From Pseudomonas sp. CHM02 (GTDB taxonomy: Bacteria; Pseudomonadota; Gammaproteobacteria; Pseudomonadales; Pseudomonadaceae): a DNA stretch of 38,884 nucleotides. Numbering within the stretch: the first letter of the stretch is position 1; each line of letters begins with the position of its first letter. The position numbers and the translations under genes are program-made. The notes under the pieces were generated by a model. The model ran no database searches. It saw only the letters and a list, made by a program, of their open reading frames with translations, and was not told where the DNA came from. Positions 1 through 7,860 of this stretch are shown piece after piece. The stretch is from NCBI RefSeq assembly GCF_000612585.1, contig NZ_JFCA01000062.1:1-38884 (forward strand), in the 5' to 3' direction.

Positions 1-54
1 GCAAGCCCGCTCACCACAGCAAGCCCGCTCACCACAACAGACCCGCTTGCCACA
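1..54. repeat. 18-bp tandem repeat, REP-derived
   Basis: Two identical 18-bp units (GCAAGCCCGCTCACCACA at 1-18 and 19-36) are followed by a degenerate third (37-54). The unit matches the outer arm of the inverted repeat at 23851-23983, and a similar doubled tail occurs at 14316-14350. It lies just downstream of fecA and may continue beyond the left edge of the window. Confidence 0.8.
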
Positions 55-74
55 GGTTATTTTTGCTCGGGCAG

Positions 75-2411
75 TTAGAACGCGATAGACGTCTGCACAT
101 ACACCGTGCGCGGCTCGCCGACGTATTTACCTTTGTTGTTATCGTCGAACGAGCGCGTGTAGTACTGCTTGTTGAAGATGTTTTTCACCCCCACTGCCAC
201 ATTCAGGTCCGACAGTTGCGGGCCGAAGTCGTAGGCCGCGCGGCTGCTGAACAGCATGTAGCCGGGAATGCGCCCATTCGCGCCGTCGGCGCTTTCGGCC
301 TGGGTGTTGGCGTTGTCGGCGAATTGGCTGCTCTGGTAGCTGCTGTCCAGGTTGAGCTTCCAGCGACCTTCGGTGTAGCCGACGCCAAGGGTGCCCTTGT
401 GCTTGGACGAGAAGGGCACGCGGTTGCCTTTGTTGGGACCGTCTTCGCGAATGGTGGCGTCGACATAGGCGTAGGTGGCATACACATCGAACCCCGCCAG
501 CGCCGGGCTTAGCCCATCGAGGGCGTAGTTGATGCTCGACTCGATGCCCTGGTGACGGGTTTCGCCGCGGGCAATCACCGAATCGTTGGTCTGGTTGCTT
601 TCGTACTGGTTGTCGAAGTTGATCAGGAACGCGCCGATTTCCGCCCGCAGGCTGCCATTGTCATAGCGTGTGCCGAGTTCCCAGGTGCGCGCTTTTTCCG
701 GTTTCACTTCGCCGCTGGTCACGCGGTTGGGCATCTGGCTGTACTGCACGCTGCCGAACGAACCTTCGGTGTTGGCGTAGAGATTCCAGGCGTCGGTGAG
801 GTGATAGAGCACGTTCAATGCCGGTAGGGCGGTGTTGTAGTCCCCCTTGTATTTGACGTTGCTCAGGTTGTTGGTTTGCTGGGACTCGATCATCTCGTAG
901 CGGATGCCCGGGGTGATGGTCCACTTGCCGATATCGATGCGGTCGTCGATGAAGAAGGCATTCGCCTCGGTGCCGCCACGCGTGTCGCGGTCGTTGCGGC
1001 TGTTGGTGGTGGGGATCTGCTGGTTAGCGGCAATCGGCGTGCGGTAACGCAGTTCATGGCCGGCCTCGTTGATGTAGCGGTAACCGACGCCCACTTCATG
1101 GCTGCTCGGGCCCAGGTCGAAGCCTTGGGCGAAACGGGTTTCCAGGCCACGCACCCAGTATTCGCGCGGGGACAGCGACAGGAACGTGCCCTGGTCCAGG
1201 AAACCGCTGCGCAAGGTTTTGGTGAAGAAGCTGTTCACAGTGAACTCACGACGGTCCTGCTCATAGCGATAGCCGACGTTGAACATCGTGCGGCGCCCCC
1301 AGAATTTGTCGTAGGGGCGAGTGGACTGGTACGGATCGGCCTTGTAGTCCGCGACGTTCAAGCCGCCGGGCATATCGGCCTGGCCTTCGTAGTACTGCGC
1401 CATGGCGTTGAAGCTGTTGGCGTTGTCGAGTTGGTATTTGCCCTTGAGGATCAAGTCGTCGATACGCGTGTTGCTGTTTTCGCGCCAGTCGCCGCCACGG
1501 GTGCCGGAGTACAGCAGCGCGCCGCCCAAACCATTGTCAGCGGTGCCGCCGGCCAACAGGTTGCCGGTGGTCTTGAAGCCGTCGTGGCTGGAGGAGGGGC
1601 TGGTTTCGGTCTGCAAGCCACCTTTGACCGTGGGCGCATCGGGGATCGCACGGGTCACGAAGTTGACCACGCCGCCGACGTTCTGCGGGCCGTAGCGCAC
1701 AGCGCCGCCGCCACGGACCACGTCTACCGCGTCCATGTTGCCCATGCTGATCGGCGCGAATGAAAGCTGCGGTTGGCCGTAAGGCGCGAAGGGCACCGGA
1801 ATGCCGTCCATCAACACCGTAGAGCGTGACGCCAGGCGCGGGTTGAGGCCACGAATCCCAAAGTTCAGCGCCATGTCGTGGCTGCCGGTGCCGTTGTTAT
1901 CCGGGGCGTTGACGCCGGGAATGCGGTTGAGCACGTCCTTGGCCTGGGTGGCGCCCTGGCGTTCGAATGCTTCGCGACGGATCACGTCACGGGCGCCGGG
2001 GTGTTCGAACACATTGGTTTGCGCCGCGTCGCCGAGCCAGTCGCCGACGACGCTGGACGTGCCCAATTCGATACTGGCCGGTGCCGTGGCCGGTTGCAGG
2101 CTGTAGGCATTGTCGCCTTCGGCGCGGGCTTGCAGGCCGGTGCCTTCCAGCAGTTTTTGCAGGCCGTCCGCGGCGCCGTAATTGCCGGACAAACCGCGGC
2201 TCTGCATGCCCGCCGTGACTTGTGAACCGAACGAAATCAGCACGCCCGCTTCGCGTCCAAACTGATTCAGCGCAGCTTCCAGCGACGTCGGGGCGATGTG
2301 ATACGGCTTGGTATCGGCCGCCATCACCTGGGGAAGTGCCGTAAGACTTAAGCTGGCGCCGAGTAGGAGCTGGCGCAGAGTGCGGGCGAGAAGCGTCGGT
2401 TGCTGGGGCAT
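75..2411 (-). CDS. fecA: TonB-dependent ferric-citrate receptor FecA
   Basis: Outer-membrane receptor for ferric dicitrate that also signals through FecR to FecI. The 778-residue product has a signal peptide (about 1-31, ending VMA|AD), an N-terminal STN signalling domain (about 40-108), a TonB-box-like TSSVV near 118-122, a plug domain and a 22-strand-type barrel ending in aromatic F. The stretches VVGDWLGDA, VFEHPGARDVIRRE, GIRGLNPRLASRSTVLMDG and DVVRGGGAVRYGP closely match E. coli FecA as recalled. The ATG at 2411 is preferred over the upstream GTG at 2462 because it has AGGA at a suitable distance and begins directly before the signal peptide. It is the last gene of fecI-fecR-fecA, 91 nt after fecR. 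No fecBCDE genes follow in the window. Confidence 0.93.
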   Translation of the reverse strand: MPQQPTLLARTLRQLLLGASLSLTALPQVMAADTKPYHIAPTSLEAALNQFGREAGVLISFGSQVTAGMQSRGLSGNYGAADGLQKLLEGTGLQARAEGDNAYSLQPATAPASIELGTSSVVGDWLGDAAQTNVFEHPGARDVIRREAFERQGATQAKDVLNRIPGVNAPDNNGTGSHDMALNFGIRGLNPRLASRSTVLMDGIPVPFAPYGQPQLSFAPISMGNMDAVDVVRGGGAVRYGPQNVGGVVNFVTRAIPDAPTVKGGLQTETSPSSSHDGFKTTGNLLAGGTADNGLGGALLYSGTRGGDWRENSNTRIDDLILKGKYQLDNANSFNAMAQYYEGQADMPGGLNVADYKADPYQSTRPYDKFWGRRTMFNVGYRYEQDRREFTVNSFFTKTLRSGFLDQGTFLSLSPREYWVRGLETRFAQGFDLGPSSHEVGVGYRYINEAGHELRYRTPIAANQQIPTTNSRNDRDTRGGTEANAFFIDDRIDIGKWTITPGIRYEMIESQQTNNLSNVKYKGDYNTALPALNVLYHLTDAWNLYANTEGSFGSVQYSQMPNRVTSGEVKPEKARTWELGTRYDNGSLRAEIGAFLINFDNQYESNQTNDSVIARGETRHQGIESSINYALDGLSPALAGFDVYATYAYVDATIREDGPNKGNRVPFSSKHKGTLGVGYTEGRWKLNLDSSYQSSQFADNANTQAESADGANGRIPGYMLFSSRAAYDFGPQLSDLNVAVGVKNIFNKQYYTRSFDDNNKGKYVGEPRTVYVQTSIAF

Positions 2412-2502
2412 GAAGAGCGGTCCTGAGAAGGAAGGATCAAGGTGGCTTTCCTTCTCTGTCACGCGAGGTGTGGAAAACGGCTCAGTGTTTTTGAAATAAA
2501 TG

Positions 2503-3444
2503 TCAGGCGCGTGCCTGCACCGTCACCCAATACCGCGTAAAGCGCCGCACTTTCACTGGCAGGCTGACTTCCAGCAGGTCGAGAATGCGTTCGCTGTCGT
2601 CCAGCGGGTAGCTGCCGGAGATCAACAGGTTGGCGACTTGCGGATCGCAATTGACCTGGCCACGACGATAACGGCCCAGTTCGCCGAGGAAATCTTCCAG
2701 GCGCATGTGCGCGGCTACCAACATGCCGTCGGCCCAGGCGCCGCTGTTGGCGTCGGTGGGACGCGGGGTGTCCCAGCCTTTGCGCGTGAAGTTGACCTGG
2801 CGCGCGGCCTCGACCGTCAGCGGCAGGCCGCTGTAAGTATTGGGCATCACCTCGACGCGACCGTCGAAGACCGCCAGTTGGGTATGGTCGTTGAATTGGC
2901 GCACGTTCATACGGGTCGCCTGGCTGGTGAGCAGACCCTGGCCGGTCAGCACTTGCAGCGGTGTGCTGCCTGCGCTGCCGGTCAGCAGGATCTCGCCTTC
3001 GAGCAGGCGGATCAGCCGTTGCCGGCCATCGAAATGCACGTCCACTGCACTGCCGGTATTGAGCTGCAACTGGCTGCCATCCGCCAGTTGCACCTTGCGA
3101 CGCTCGCCGACAGGGCTGCGGTAGTCGGCGGTCAACGGCGGCAGGATAGAGTGCTGGCGCAGGCTCCAGGCAGCGGCCGAGCCGGCCCCGAGGACCAGCA
3201 GCAACTTGAGGGCCTGGCGGCGGCTGGTGGACGTTGGCGCGTTCAGGGCGGCATGGGCCAGGGGCGAGGGCATGCCGCGCAGGCGCTGGTTGACGCGTTG
3301 CATATGGTCCCAGGCGCGCTGGTGTTCGCTGTGGGCGTTCAGCCATTGTTGCCAGGCTGCTTGCTGGCGTGGGTTGAGCGTGCCTTGCTGCATTTCCATC
3401 AGCCAATGCACGGCCTGTTCGGCGACGTGAGTGGAGAAATTCAT
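2503..3444 (-). CDS. fecR: FecR-type anti-sigma/sigma regulator
   Basis: Inner-membrane regulator that relays the FecA signal to FecI. The 313-residue protein has an N-terminal cytoplasmic DUF4880 region (about 8-55, motif HWLMEMQQG...AWQQWL), one membrane segment (about 79-95) preceded by an arginine pair (75-76), and a periplasmic FecR domain starting near the PVGERRKVQLADGSQLQLNT stretch. The C-terminal part (QVNCDPQVANLLISGSYPLD) resembles the STN-like end that contacts the receptor signalling domain. Its start codon overlaps the fecI stop by 4 nt (ATGA), which implies translational coupling. The RR before the hydrophobic segment might direct Tat-dependent insertion, but this is only suggestive. 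Confidence 0.92.
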   Translation of the reverse strand: MNFSTHVAEQAVHWLMEMQQGTLNPRQQAAWQQWLNAHSEHQRAWDHMQRVNQRLRGMPSPLAHAALNAPTSTSRRQALKLLLVLGAGSAAAWSLRQHSILPPLTADYRSPVGERRKVQLADGSQLQLNTGSAVDVHFDGRQRLIRLLEGEILLTGSAGSTPLQVLTGQGLLTSQATRMNVRQFNDHTQLAVFDGRVEVMPNTYSGLPLTVEAARQVNFTRKGWDTPRPTDANSGAWADGMLVAAHMRLEDFLGELGRYRRGQVNCDPQVANLLISGSYPLDDSERILDLLEVSLPVKVRRFTRYWVTVQARA

Positions 3445-3929
3445 AGGGCGAAGTAGCAGCGCATGGCCGCTTTGTTCAGGTGGCGTTTGACGGTGGCGAT
3501 GGAGATGCCCAGTTCAGCGCCGATTTGGGCGTAGGTCAGGCCATCCAGTTGGGCCAGCAGGAAAGCGCGTTTGACCTGGACGGGCAGGCCATCGAGCAGT
3601 TGATCCAATTCGACCAGGGTCTGCAGGATGATCGCGCGTTCTTCTTCCGACGGCGCCACGTGCTCGGGCATCTGCGCCAATGCATCGAGATAGGCGCGTT
3701 CCAGGTCCTGGCGGCGGTAGAAGTTGAACAGCACGCGCTTGGCGACGGTGGTGAGGAACGCGCGGGGCTCAATCAGCGTGGGTGTTTCCCGCGCGGTGAG
3801 CACGCGGATGAAGGTGTCCTGCGCCAGGTCGGCGGCACTCTCCGGGCAGCCGAGCTTGCGTCGCAACCAGCCGGTGAGCCAGTGATGATGGTCGTTGTAC
3901 AGCACTTCGACGGTATTGGACGGGCTCAA
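3441..3929 (-). CDS. fecI: ECF sigma factor FecI
   Basis: Extracytoplasmic-function sigma factor expected to transcribe fecA. Region 2 is visible as LYNDHHHWLTGWLRRKLG...DLAQDTFIRVL (about 10-45, numbering from TTG) and region 4 as LDGLTYAQIGAELGISIATVKRHL (about 128-151). The start is the uncertain part. An in-frame ATG at 4031 lies upstream of the predicted promoter (3981-4009), so it cannot be used on that transcript. A GTG at 3938 overlaps the ribosome site. The TTG at 3929 has GGAG (3938-3941) with 8 nt spacing and is chosen here; the GTG is the alternative and adds three residues. The gene overlaps fecR by 4 nt. Fur control is likely through the box at 3962-3980. Confidence 0.88.
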   Translation of the reverse strand: MSPSNTVEVLYNDHHHWLTGWLRRKLGCPESAADLAQDTFIRVLTARETPTLIEPRAFLTTVAKRVLFNFYRRQDLERAYLDALAQMPEHVAPSEEERAIILQTLVELDQLLDGLPVQVKRAFLLAQLDGLTYAQIGAELGISIATVKRHLNKAAMRCYFAL

Positions 3930-3961
3930 TGCGGACACTCCACAAGCATCGCCATGCTTTA

Positions 3962-3980
3962 GAGAACAAGAATTGTTCGC
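3962..3980 (-). promoter_or_regulatory. Fur-box-like site over fecI transcription start
   Basis: The site GAGAACAAGAATTGTTCGC matches the 19-bp Fur consensus GATAATGATAATCATTATC at 11 of 19 positions by eye and has a near-palindromic GAACAA/TTGTTC core. It lies immediately downstream of the predicted -10 (3981-3986), where a bound repressor would block initiation. Moderate confidence; binding is inferred. Confidence 0.55.
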
Positions 3981-4009
3981 ATTGTAGGGCGCGTGAGTGG
4001 CTTCGGCAA
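3981..4009 (-). promoter_or_regulatory. Predicted sigma-70 promoter of fecIRA
   Basis: Read on the minus strand, a -35 TTGCCG (4009-4004) and a -10 TACAAT (3986-3981) are separated by exactly 17 nt. Initiation would fall near 3974, giving a leader of roughly 45 nt to the chosen fecI start. This placement excludes the ATG at 4031 as the fecI start. Confidence 0.6.
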
Positions 4010-4041
4010 TCTGTCTGCGCAGGTGTTTCATCCGTTCTGTT

Positions 4042-4070
4042 TTGCTTATGAGAATATTTATCATTAATAT
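4042..4070 (+). promoter_or_regulatory. Predicted promoter with embedded Fur box (PepSY operon)
   Basis: A weak -35 TTGCTT (4042-4047) and a -10 TAATAT (4065-4070) are 17 nt apart. Between them GAGAATATTTATCATTAAT (4050-4068) matches the Fur consensus at 13 of 19 positions by eye. This fits iron repression of the plus-strand operon beginning at 4100, in the same intergenic region as the fecI promoter. Confidence 0.6.
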
Positions 4071-4099
4071 TGCGTGCTGATGAACCTGGCGCCTCCTGC

Positions 4100-4402
4100 A
4101 TGAAAAGCAAAACCTCGCTGCCTGTCTCCTACCGTCTTGCTGTGACCTCGCGCGTGCTGGCTGCCGTGGTGGGTGGTTACCTGATGGCTTCACTGGCCAG
4201 TATCTGCCTGGCGCTGTGGATGCCCACTTCCCGTGCGGACGCAGTGATCACCGGGATGATGAGTTCATTCGTGTTTTATCTGCTGGCAGTGCTCTGGTGC
4301 TTCGCCTGTCGCAGCGCCGCCCGCGCCTGGTTCGGCGTGATGCTGCCGAGCGCGGCGTTTGCCACCCTGGCGGGTGTAGGTTTCTGGATGGCACGCACAT
4401 GA
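4100..4402 (+). CDS. DUF3649 small membrane protein
   Basis: A 100-residue integral membrane protein with three hydrophobic segments (about 18-40, 49-68, 77-96), resembling the DUF3649 family that accompanies iron-uptake PepSY proteins. Its biochemical role is unknown. The ATG at 4100 follows the Fur-like promoter at 4042-4070; no strong ribosome site is visible, so the start is slightly uncertain, though it fits the start of the hydrophobic protein. The stop overlaps the next start (ATGA, 4399-4402), so it is coupled to the PepSY gene. It probably works with the PepSY and DUF3325 proteins as one inner-membrane unit. Confidence 0.75.
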   Translation: MKSKTSLPVSYRLAVTSRVLAAVVGGYLMASLASICLALWMPTSRADAVITGMMSSFVFYLLAVLWCFACRSAARAWFGVMLPSAAFATLAGVGFWMART

Positions 4403-5973
4403 AAGAGGGCTTTCGCCAGGCCATGGCCTGGCTGCACACCTGGGCCGGGTTGATCTTTGGCTGGCTGCTGTTTGCGATTTTCCTGACGGGCACCTTGTCG
4501 TATTTCAAGGACGAAATCAGTCATTGGATGCAGCCTGAAGTGCAGGCCCACCCCCTGGACGACGCACGCAGCCTCACCGTGGCGCAAACGTATCTGCAGC
4601 AGCAGGCGCCGAATGCCGCGCGCTGGTTTATCACCTTGCCGGACAGCCGCGACCCCGGCCTGTCGGTGATGTGGCAAGACAAGGTCGACCCTGGCAAGCG
4701 TGGCAACTTCATCCAGAAAACCCTCGACCCGGTCAGCGGCCAACCGGTGCAAGCCCGTGAAAGCATGGGCGGCGAGTTCTTCTATCGTTTTCATTTCCAA
4801 CTGCAGATGCCTCACCCGTGGGGCCGCTGGCTGTCGACCATTGCCGCGATGGTGATGTTTGTCGCACTGATCACCGGCATCATCACCCATAAGAAAATCT
4901 TCAAGGACTTCTTCACCTTCCGCCCCCGCAAAGGCCAGCGTTCCTGGCTCGACGGGCACAACGCGGTGGGTGTGCTGGTGCTGCCGTTCCACTTGATGAT
5001 CACCTACAGCAGCCTGGTGATTTTCATGAGTCTGGTCATGCCGGCGCCGATCCTGGCCTCCTACGGCAGCGACACCCGGGCGTTTTTCAGCGAGGTGTTC
5101 CCGGCGACCAACAATGCGCCGGCACTCGGCCAGCCCGCGCCATTGAAGTCGCTGGTGCCGATGTACGAAGAGGCACGGCAACAGTGGGCGGGCGGGCATG
5201 TCGGCCGGGTTGCAGTGAATAACCCGAGTGATGTGAATGCGTCGGTGAACGTGTTCCGCGCCGGGTCCGACCGCGTGGTGCACGATTTCGGCAGCACTGT
5301 GTCGTTCAACGGCAGCACCGGTGAACTGTTGCGGGTGAGCGGTGAGCAGTCGTTGCCGGCAGTGATCGGCGGCAGTTTCTACGGCCTGCACATGGGCCAT
5401 TTCGCCGGCCCGGTACTGCGCTGGTTGTACTTTATCTGTGGCCTGGCCGGCACGGCGATGATCGGCACCGGGCTGGTGATCTGGCTCGGCAAGCGCCAGC
5501 TAAAACACGCCAAGGCGTCGGCCATGCCGTTTGAGTTGCGCCTGGTGGAAGTGCTGAACATCGCCAGCATGTCCGGGCTGATGATCGCCATCGCCGCATT
5601 CTTCTGGGCCAACCGTGTGCTGCCGGTGAGCTTCGCCGAGCGTTCCGACTGGGAAGTGCAAGCCTTCTTTCTTGCCTGGGGCCTGAGCCTGTTGCACGCC
5701 ATCCTGCGTCGCGGTCGCCGGGGTTGGGTGGAGCAACTGAGTGTGGGCGCGCTGCTGTTTGTCGCGATTCCGCTGCTCAATGCCCTGACCACGTCCAGCC
5801 ACCTGGGTGTGTCACTGGCCACCGGCGATTGGGCCATGGCCGGCTTCGACTTGACTTGCCTGGCCAGCGGTATGTTCCTCGCCTGGGCTGCCTGGAAGAT
5901 GCAACACCGCACCGCGCCTGCCCCCAAGGCTGAGCGCGCACGCCCGTTGACGCTCAAGCAGGAGGCGAACTGA
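4399..5973 (+). CDS. PepSY-associated membrane protein (iron-uptake reductase-like)
   Basis: A 524-residue inner-membrane protein of the PepSY_TM family (PiuB/FpvG-like). It starts with WLHTWAGLIFGWLLFAIFLT, the typical first helix with a conserved His, and has further helices near 150-170, 192-225, 340-375 and four at the C-terminal end; a large periplasmic part lies between helices. Conserved histidines in helices (HTWAGL, LPFHLMITY, GLHMGHFAGP) could bind haem or metal. Relatives such as P. aeruginosa FpvG are implicated in periplasmic iron reduction during siderophore uptake; whether this one reduces ferric citrate is inference. The start is set by the ATGA overlap with the DUF3649 gene; the next gene's ATG directly follows its stop codon. 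Confidence 0.85.
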   Translation: MKEGFRQAMAWLHTWAGLIFGWLLFAIFLTGTLSYFKDEISHWMQPEVQAHPLDDARSLTVAQTYLQQQAPNAARWFITLPDSRDPGLSVMWQDKVDPGKRGNFIQKTLDPVSGQPVQARESMGGEFFYRFHFQLQMPHPWGRWLSTIAAMVMFVALITGIITHKKIFKDFFTFRPRKGQRSWLDGHNAVGVLVLPFHLMITYSSLVIFMSLVMPAPILASYGSDTRAFFSEVFPATNNAPALGQPAPLKSLVPMYEEARQQWAGGHVGRVAVNNPSDVNASVNVFRAGSDRVVHDFGSTVSFNGSTGELLRVSGEQSLPAVIGGSFYGLHMGHFAGPVLRWLYFICGLAGTAMIGTGLVIWLGKRQLKHAKASAMPFELRLVEVLNIASMSGLMIAIAAFFWANRVLPVSFAERSDWEVQAFFLAWGLSLLHAILRRGRRGWVEQLSVGALLFVAIPLLNALTTSSHLGVSLATGDWAMAGFDLTCLASGMFLAWAAWKMQHRTAPAPKAERARPLTLKQEAN

Positions 5974-6300
5974 ATGCTGCTCGCACTGCTGATGTGCTAC
6001 GCCGGGTTCGCCGCACTGTGCCTGTCCACCGATCGTCATCACGGCGAACTGTTGCACAGCAAGCCCACGCCTCGTCGGCGCCAGGGGTTGCGTGTGGTCG
6101 GCTGGTTGTTGCTGACCGTGTCGATCTGGCCGGCCGTGAGCGTCGCCGGTTGGAGCCAGGGGCTGGTGGAGTGGTGCGCCGTGTTGATGCTCAGCGCATT
6201 GCTGCTGGTGCTGTTGTTGCCGTATCGGCCAAGGCTGGCCTTGATCCTGGCGGGCGTCGGCCTGCTGGCCAGCCCCGTCGCGGCCTTCGCCACTCTTTGA
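5974..6300 (+). CDS. DUF3325 small membrane protein
   Basis: A 108-residue protein with three or four hydrophobic segments (1-17, 43-63, 67-85, 88-106) separated by a basic stretch (KPTPRRRQGLR). It resembles DUF3325, a family found beside PepSY and DUF3649 genes in proteobacterial iron-uptake loci. No catalytic motif is visible. The ATG follows the PepSY stop with no gap, so the two are almost certainly translated from one message. It is probably a partner subunit of the PepSY protein. Confidence 0.72.
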   Translation: MLLALLMCYAGFAALCLSTDRHHGELLHSKPTPRRRQGLRVVGWLLLTVSIWPAVSVAGWSQGLVEWCAVLMLSALLLVLLLPYRPRLALILAGVGLLASPVAAFATL

Positions 6301-6310
6301 GATCACCTTG

Positions 6311-6886
6311 ATGATCAGCACCCCACCCGATCCCCAGGACAGCCAGCACGCTGACGCGACAGGTGGACGTGCGCATTTCCTGCAGGTGTTTTTATCCCAG
6401 CGCTCGCAGATGGAGGCCCTGGTGAGTCGCCGCGTGGGGTGCCGCGCCACGGCGGCCGACCTGGTGCAGGACCTGTTCCTGCGCTTCTGGCGCCGGCCGT
6501 TGGTGCAGGTCGAAGAGCTCAGCACCTACCTGTTGCGCTGCGCCGGCAACATTGCCATCGACCATCTGCGCAGCGAAGGCGCGCGGGTGCGCAGCAGTGA
6601 AGGCTGGCTGCCCGAACAGCATGACAACCAGGGCTCCGAGCCTCAGGCGGCACTCGAAGCCGGCAATGATCTGCGCCACGTCGAAGCCGCACTGCGCAGC
6701 TTGCCCGAGCGCACGCGGCAGATTTTCCTGCTCAACCGTATCCATGGCCGCAAGTACGCGGAAATCGCCAAGGCCATGGGCTTGTCCCAAAGTGCCGTGG
6801 AAAAACATATGATGCGTGCCCTCGAAGCTTGCAAAGCCAGCCTTCGCGAACCCCCATCCCCACGCACGCCAGGGAAAGCACCGTGA
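6311..6886 (+). CDS. Second FecI-like ECF sigma factor
   Basis: A 191-residue ECF sigma factor. Region 2 is FLQVFLSQRSQMEALVSRRV...DLVQDLFLRFW (about 23-60), followed by LRCAGNIAIDHLRSE, and region 4 is LPERTRQIFLLNRIHGRKYA...LSQSAVEKHMMRAL (about 131-171). It diverges clearly from the sigma factor at 3441, so it is not a recent duplicate. The ATG at 6311 is chosen over an in-frame TTG at 6308; the ribosome site is weak (GAG). Its stop overlaps the GTG start of the next fecR-like gene (GTGA). It is transcribed with the PepSY module and lacks an adjacent TonB receptor, so its target promoter is not evident. Confidence 0.88.
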   Translation: MISTPPDPQDSQHADATGGRAHFLQVFLSQRSQMEALVSRRVGCRATAADLVQDLFLRFWRRPLVQVEELSTYLLRCAGNIAIDHLRSEGARVRSSEGWLPEQHDNQGSEPQAALEAGNDLRHVEAALRSLPERTRQIFLLNRIHGRKYAEIAKAMGLSQSAVEKHMMRALEACKASLREPPSPRTPGKAP

Positions 6887-7860
6887 ACGTCACCCCCACG
6901 CCCGACCAGGAACACGCCGCACTGGCCTGGCTGAGCCTGCTGCACGACCAACCCAGCAGCGGCGACCAAGCCACGTTCAGCCGCTGGCTGCGCGCCGATC
7001 CCGCGCACGTCGAGGCGTACGCCCAGGCCCAGGTGCTGTGGGAGTTGAGCGAAGTACCGGCACGCAAACTGGCGGACGAAGACGCCATGGCCTTGCAGGG
7101 CTACCTCAATGCGATGAACACGTCGAAGCGCTCGCGGGTGGTGCGTTGGTCCGGCGCGCTGGCCATGGCTGCGTGCCTGGTGGTGATGGTGTCCATGGGC
7201 GCCGGCTGGCAGCCGTCGCGCTGGGTCGATGACTTTGGCGCCGACTACGTGACGGCTCCGGGGGAGGTCAAAACCGTCACGCTGGCCGACAAGTCCCAAG
7301 TCACCCTGGACGCCGACAGTGCCATTGCCGTGGATTTCACCCAGGGCGAGCGGCATATCCAGCTGCGTCGAGGGGCAGGTTTTTTCAGCGTGACCCACAC
7401 CGGTGATTCGTTCGTCGTGGAGGCGGGCAGTGGCGAAGCACGGGTGCTGGGCACACAGTTTGAGGTGCGCCTGCAACCGGCAGGCGCGCAGGTAACGGTA
7501 TTGTCCGGGCGGGTTGGCGTGACGCCGTCAAAACAGGGCCAGCAGCAGATTCTCACAGCAGGCCAGCAAGTGGCCTACGCCGATGGTATTGCCGATCAGC
7601 TGCATGGGGTCGACAGCGAATCACGCCTGGCCTGGCGCGACGGGTGGCTCAACTACTACAAGGCGCCACTGGCCGACGTGGTCAAGGACCTTGAGCGTTA
7701 CTACCCCGGTCGCATCCTGTTGCTCAACGATGAGATGGGCGCCAGGCGCGTCAGCGGCAGTTTCCCGAGCAAGGACCCGCAGGCGGTGTTGAATGCGTTG
7801 CAGGCCGTGCTCGGCTTTGAACAGCACACGGTATTGGGGCGGATGATCGTGGTGCGCTGA
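6883..7860 (+). CDS. Second FecR-like sigma regulator
   Basis: A 325-residue single-pass regulator: N-terminal DUF4880 region (about 10-50, ALAWLSLLHDQ...FSRWLRADPAHVEAYA), membrane segment about 89-107, periplasmic FecR domain (APGEVKTVTLADKSQVTLDA, about 125-225), and a C-terminal STN-like segment (NYYKAPLADVVKDLERYY...VSGSFPSKDPQAVLNAL). The GTG at 6883 is preferred because AGGG (6871-6874) lies 8 nt upstream and the codon overlaps the sigma stop. It should control the sigma factor at 6311. Normally a TonB receptor with an STN domain would follow. Here the next gene is an unrelated glutaredoxin on the other strand whose stop codon abuts this one with no gap. Confidence 0.88.
   Translation: MNVTPTPDQEHAALAWLSLLHDQPSSGDQATFSRWLRADPAHVEAYAQAQVLWELSEVPARKLADEDAMALQGYLNAMNTSKRSRVVRWSGALAMAACLVVMVSMGAGWQPSRWVDDFGADYVTAPGEVKTVTLADKSQVTLDADSAIAVDFTQGERHIQLRRGAGFFSVTHTGDSFVVEAGSGEARVLGTQFEVRLQPAGAQVTVLSGRVGVTPSKQGQQQILTAGQQVAYADGIADQLHGVDSESRLAWRDGWLNYYKAPLADVVKDLERYYPGRILLLNDEMGARRVSGSFPSKDPQAVLNALQAVLGFEQHTVLGRMIVVR

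Noticed and set aside
1..54. Possible CRISPR array from direct 18-bp repeats
   Set aside because: The units are contiguous without spacers and match a REP arm found elsewhere in the window; no cas genes are present.
3939..4193. N-terminal extension of FecI up to 4193 or 4031
   Set aside because: It runs across the predicted promoter and Fur box and past the divergent operon start, and its residues do not look like sigma region 1 or 2.
4216..4398. Longer PepSY protein starting at 4216
   Set aside because: The extra 61 codons overlap the DUF3649 gene in another frame; the ATGA junction at 4399 and the family-like WLHTWAGL start decide for the shorter form.
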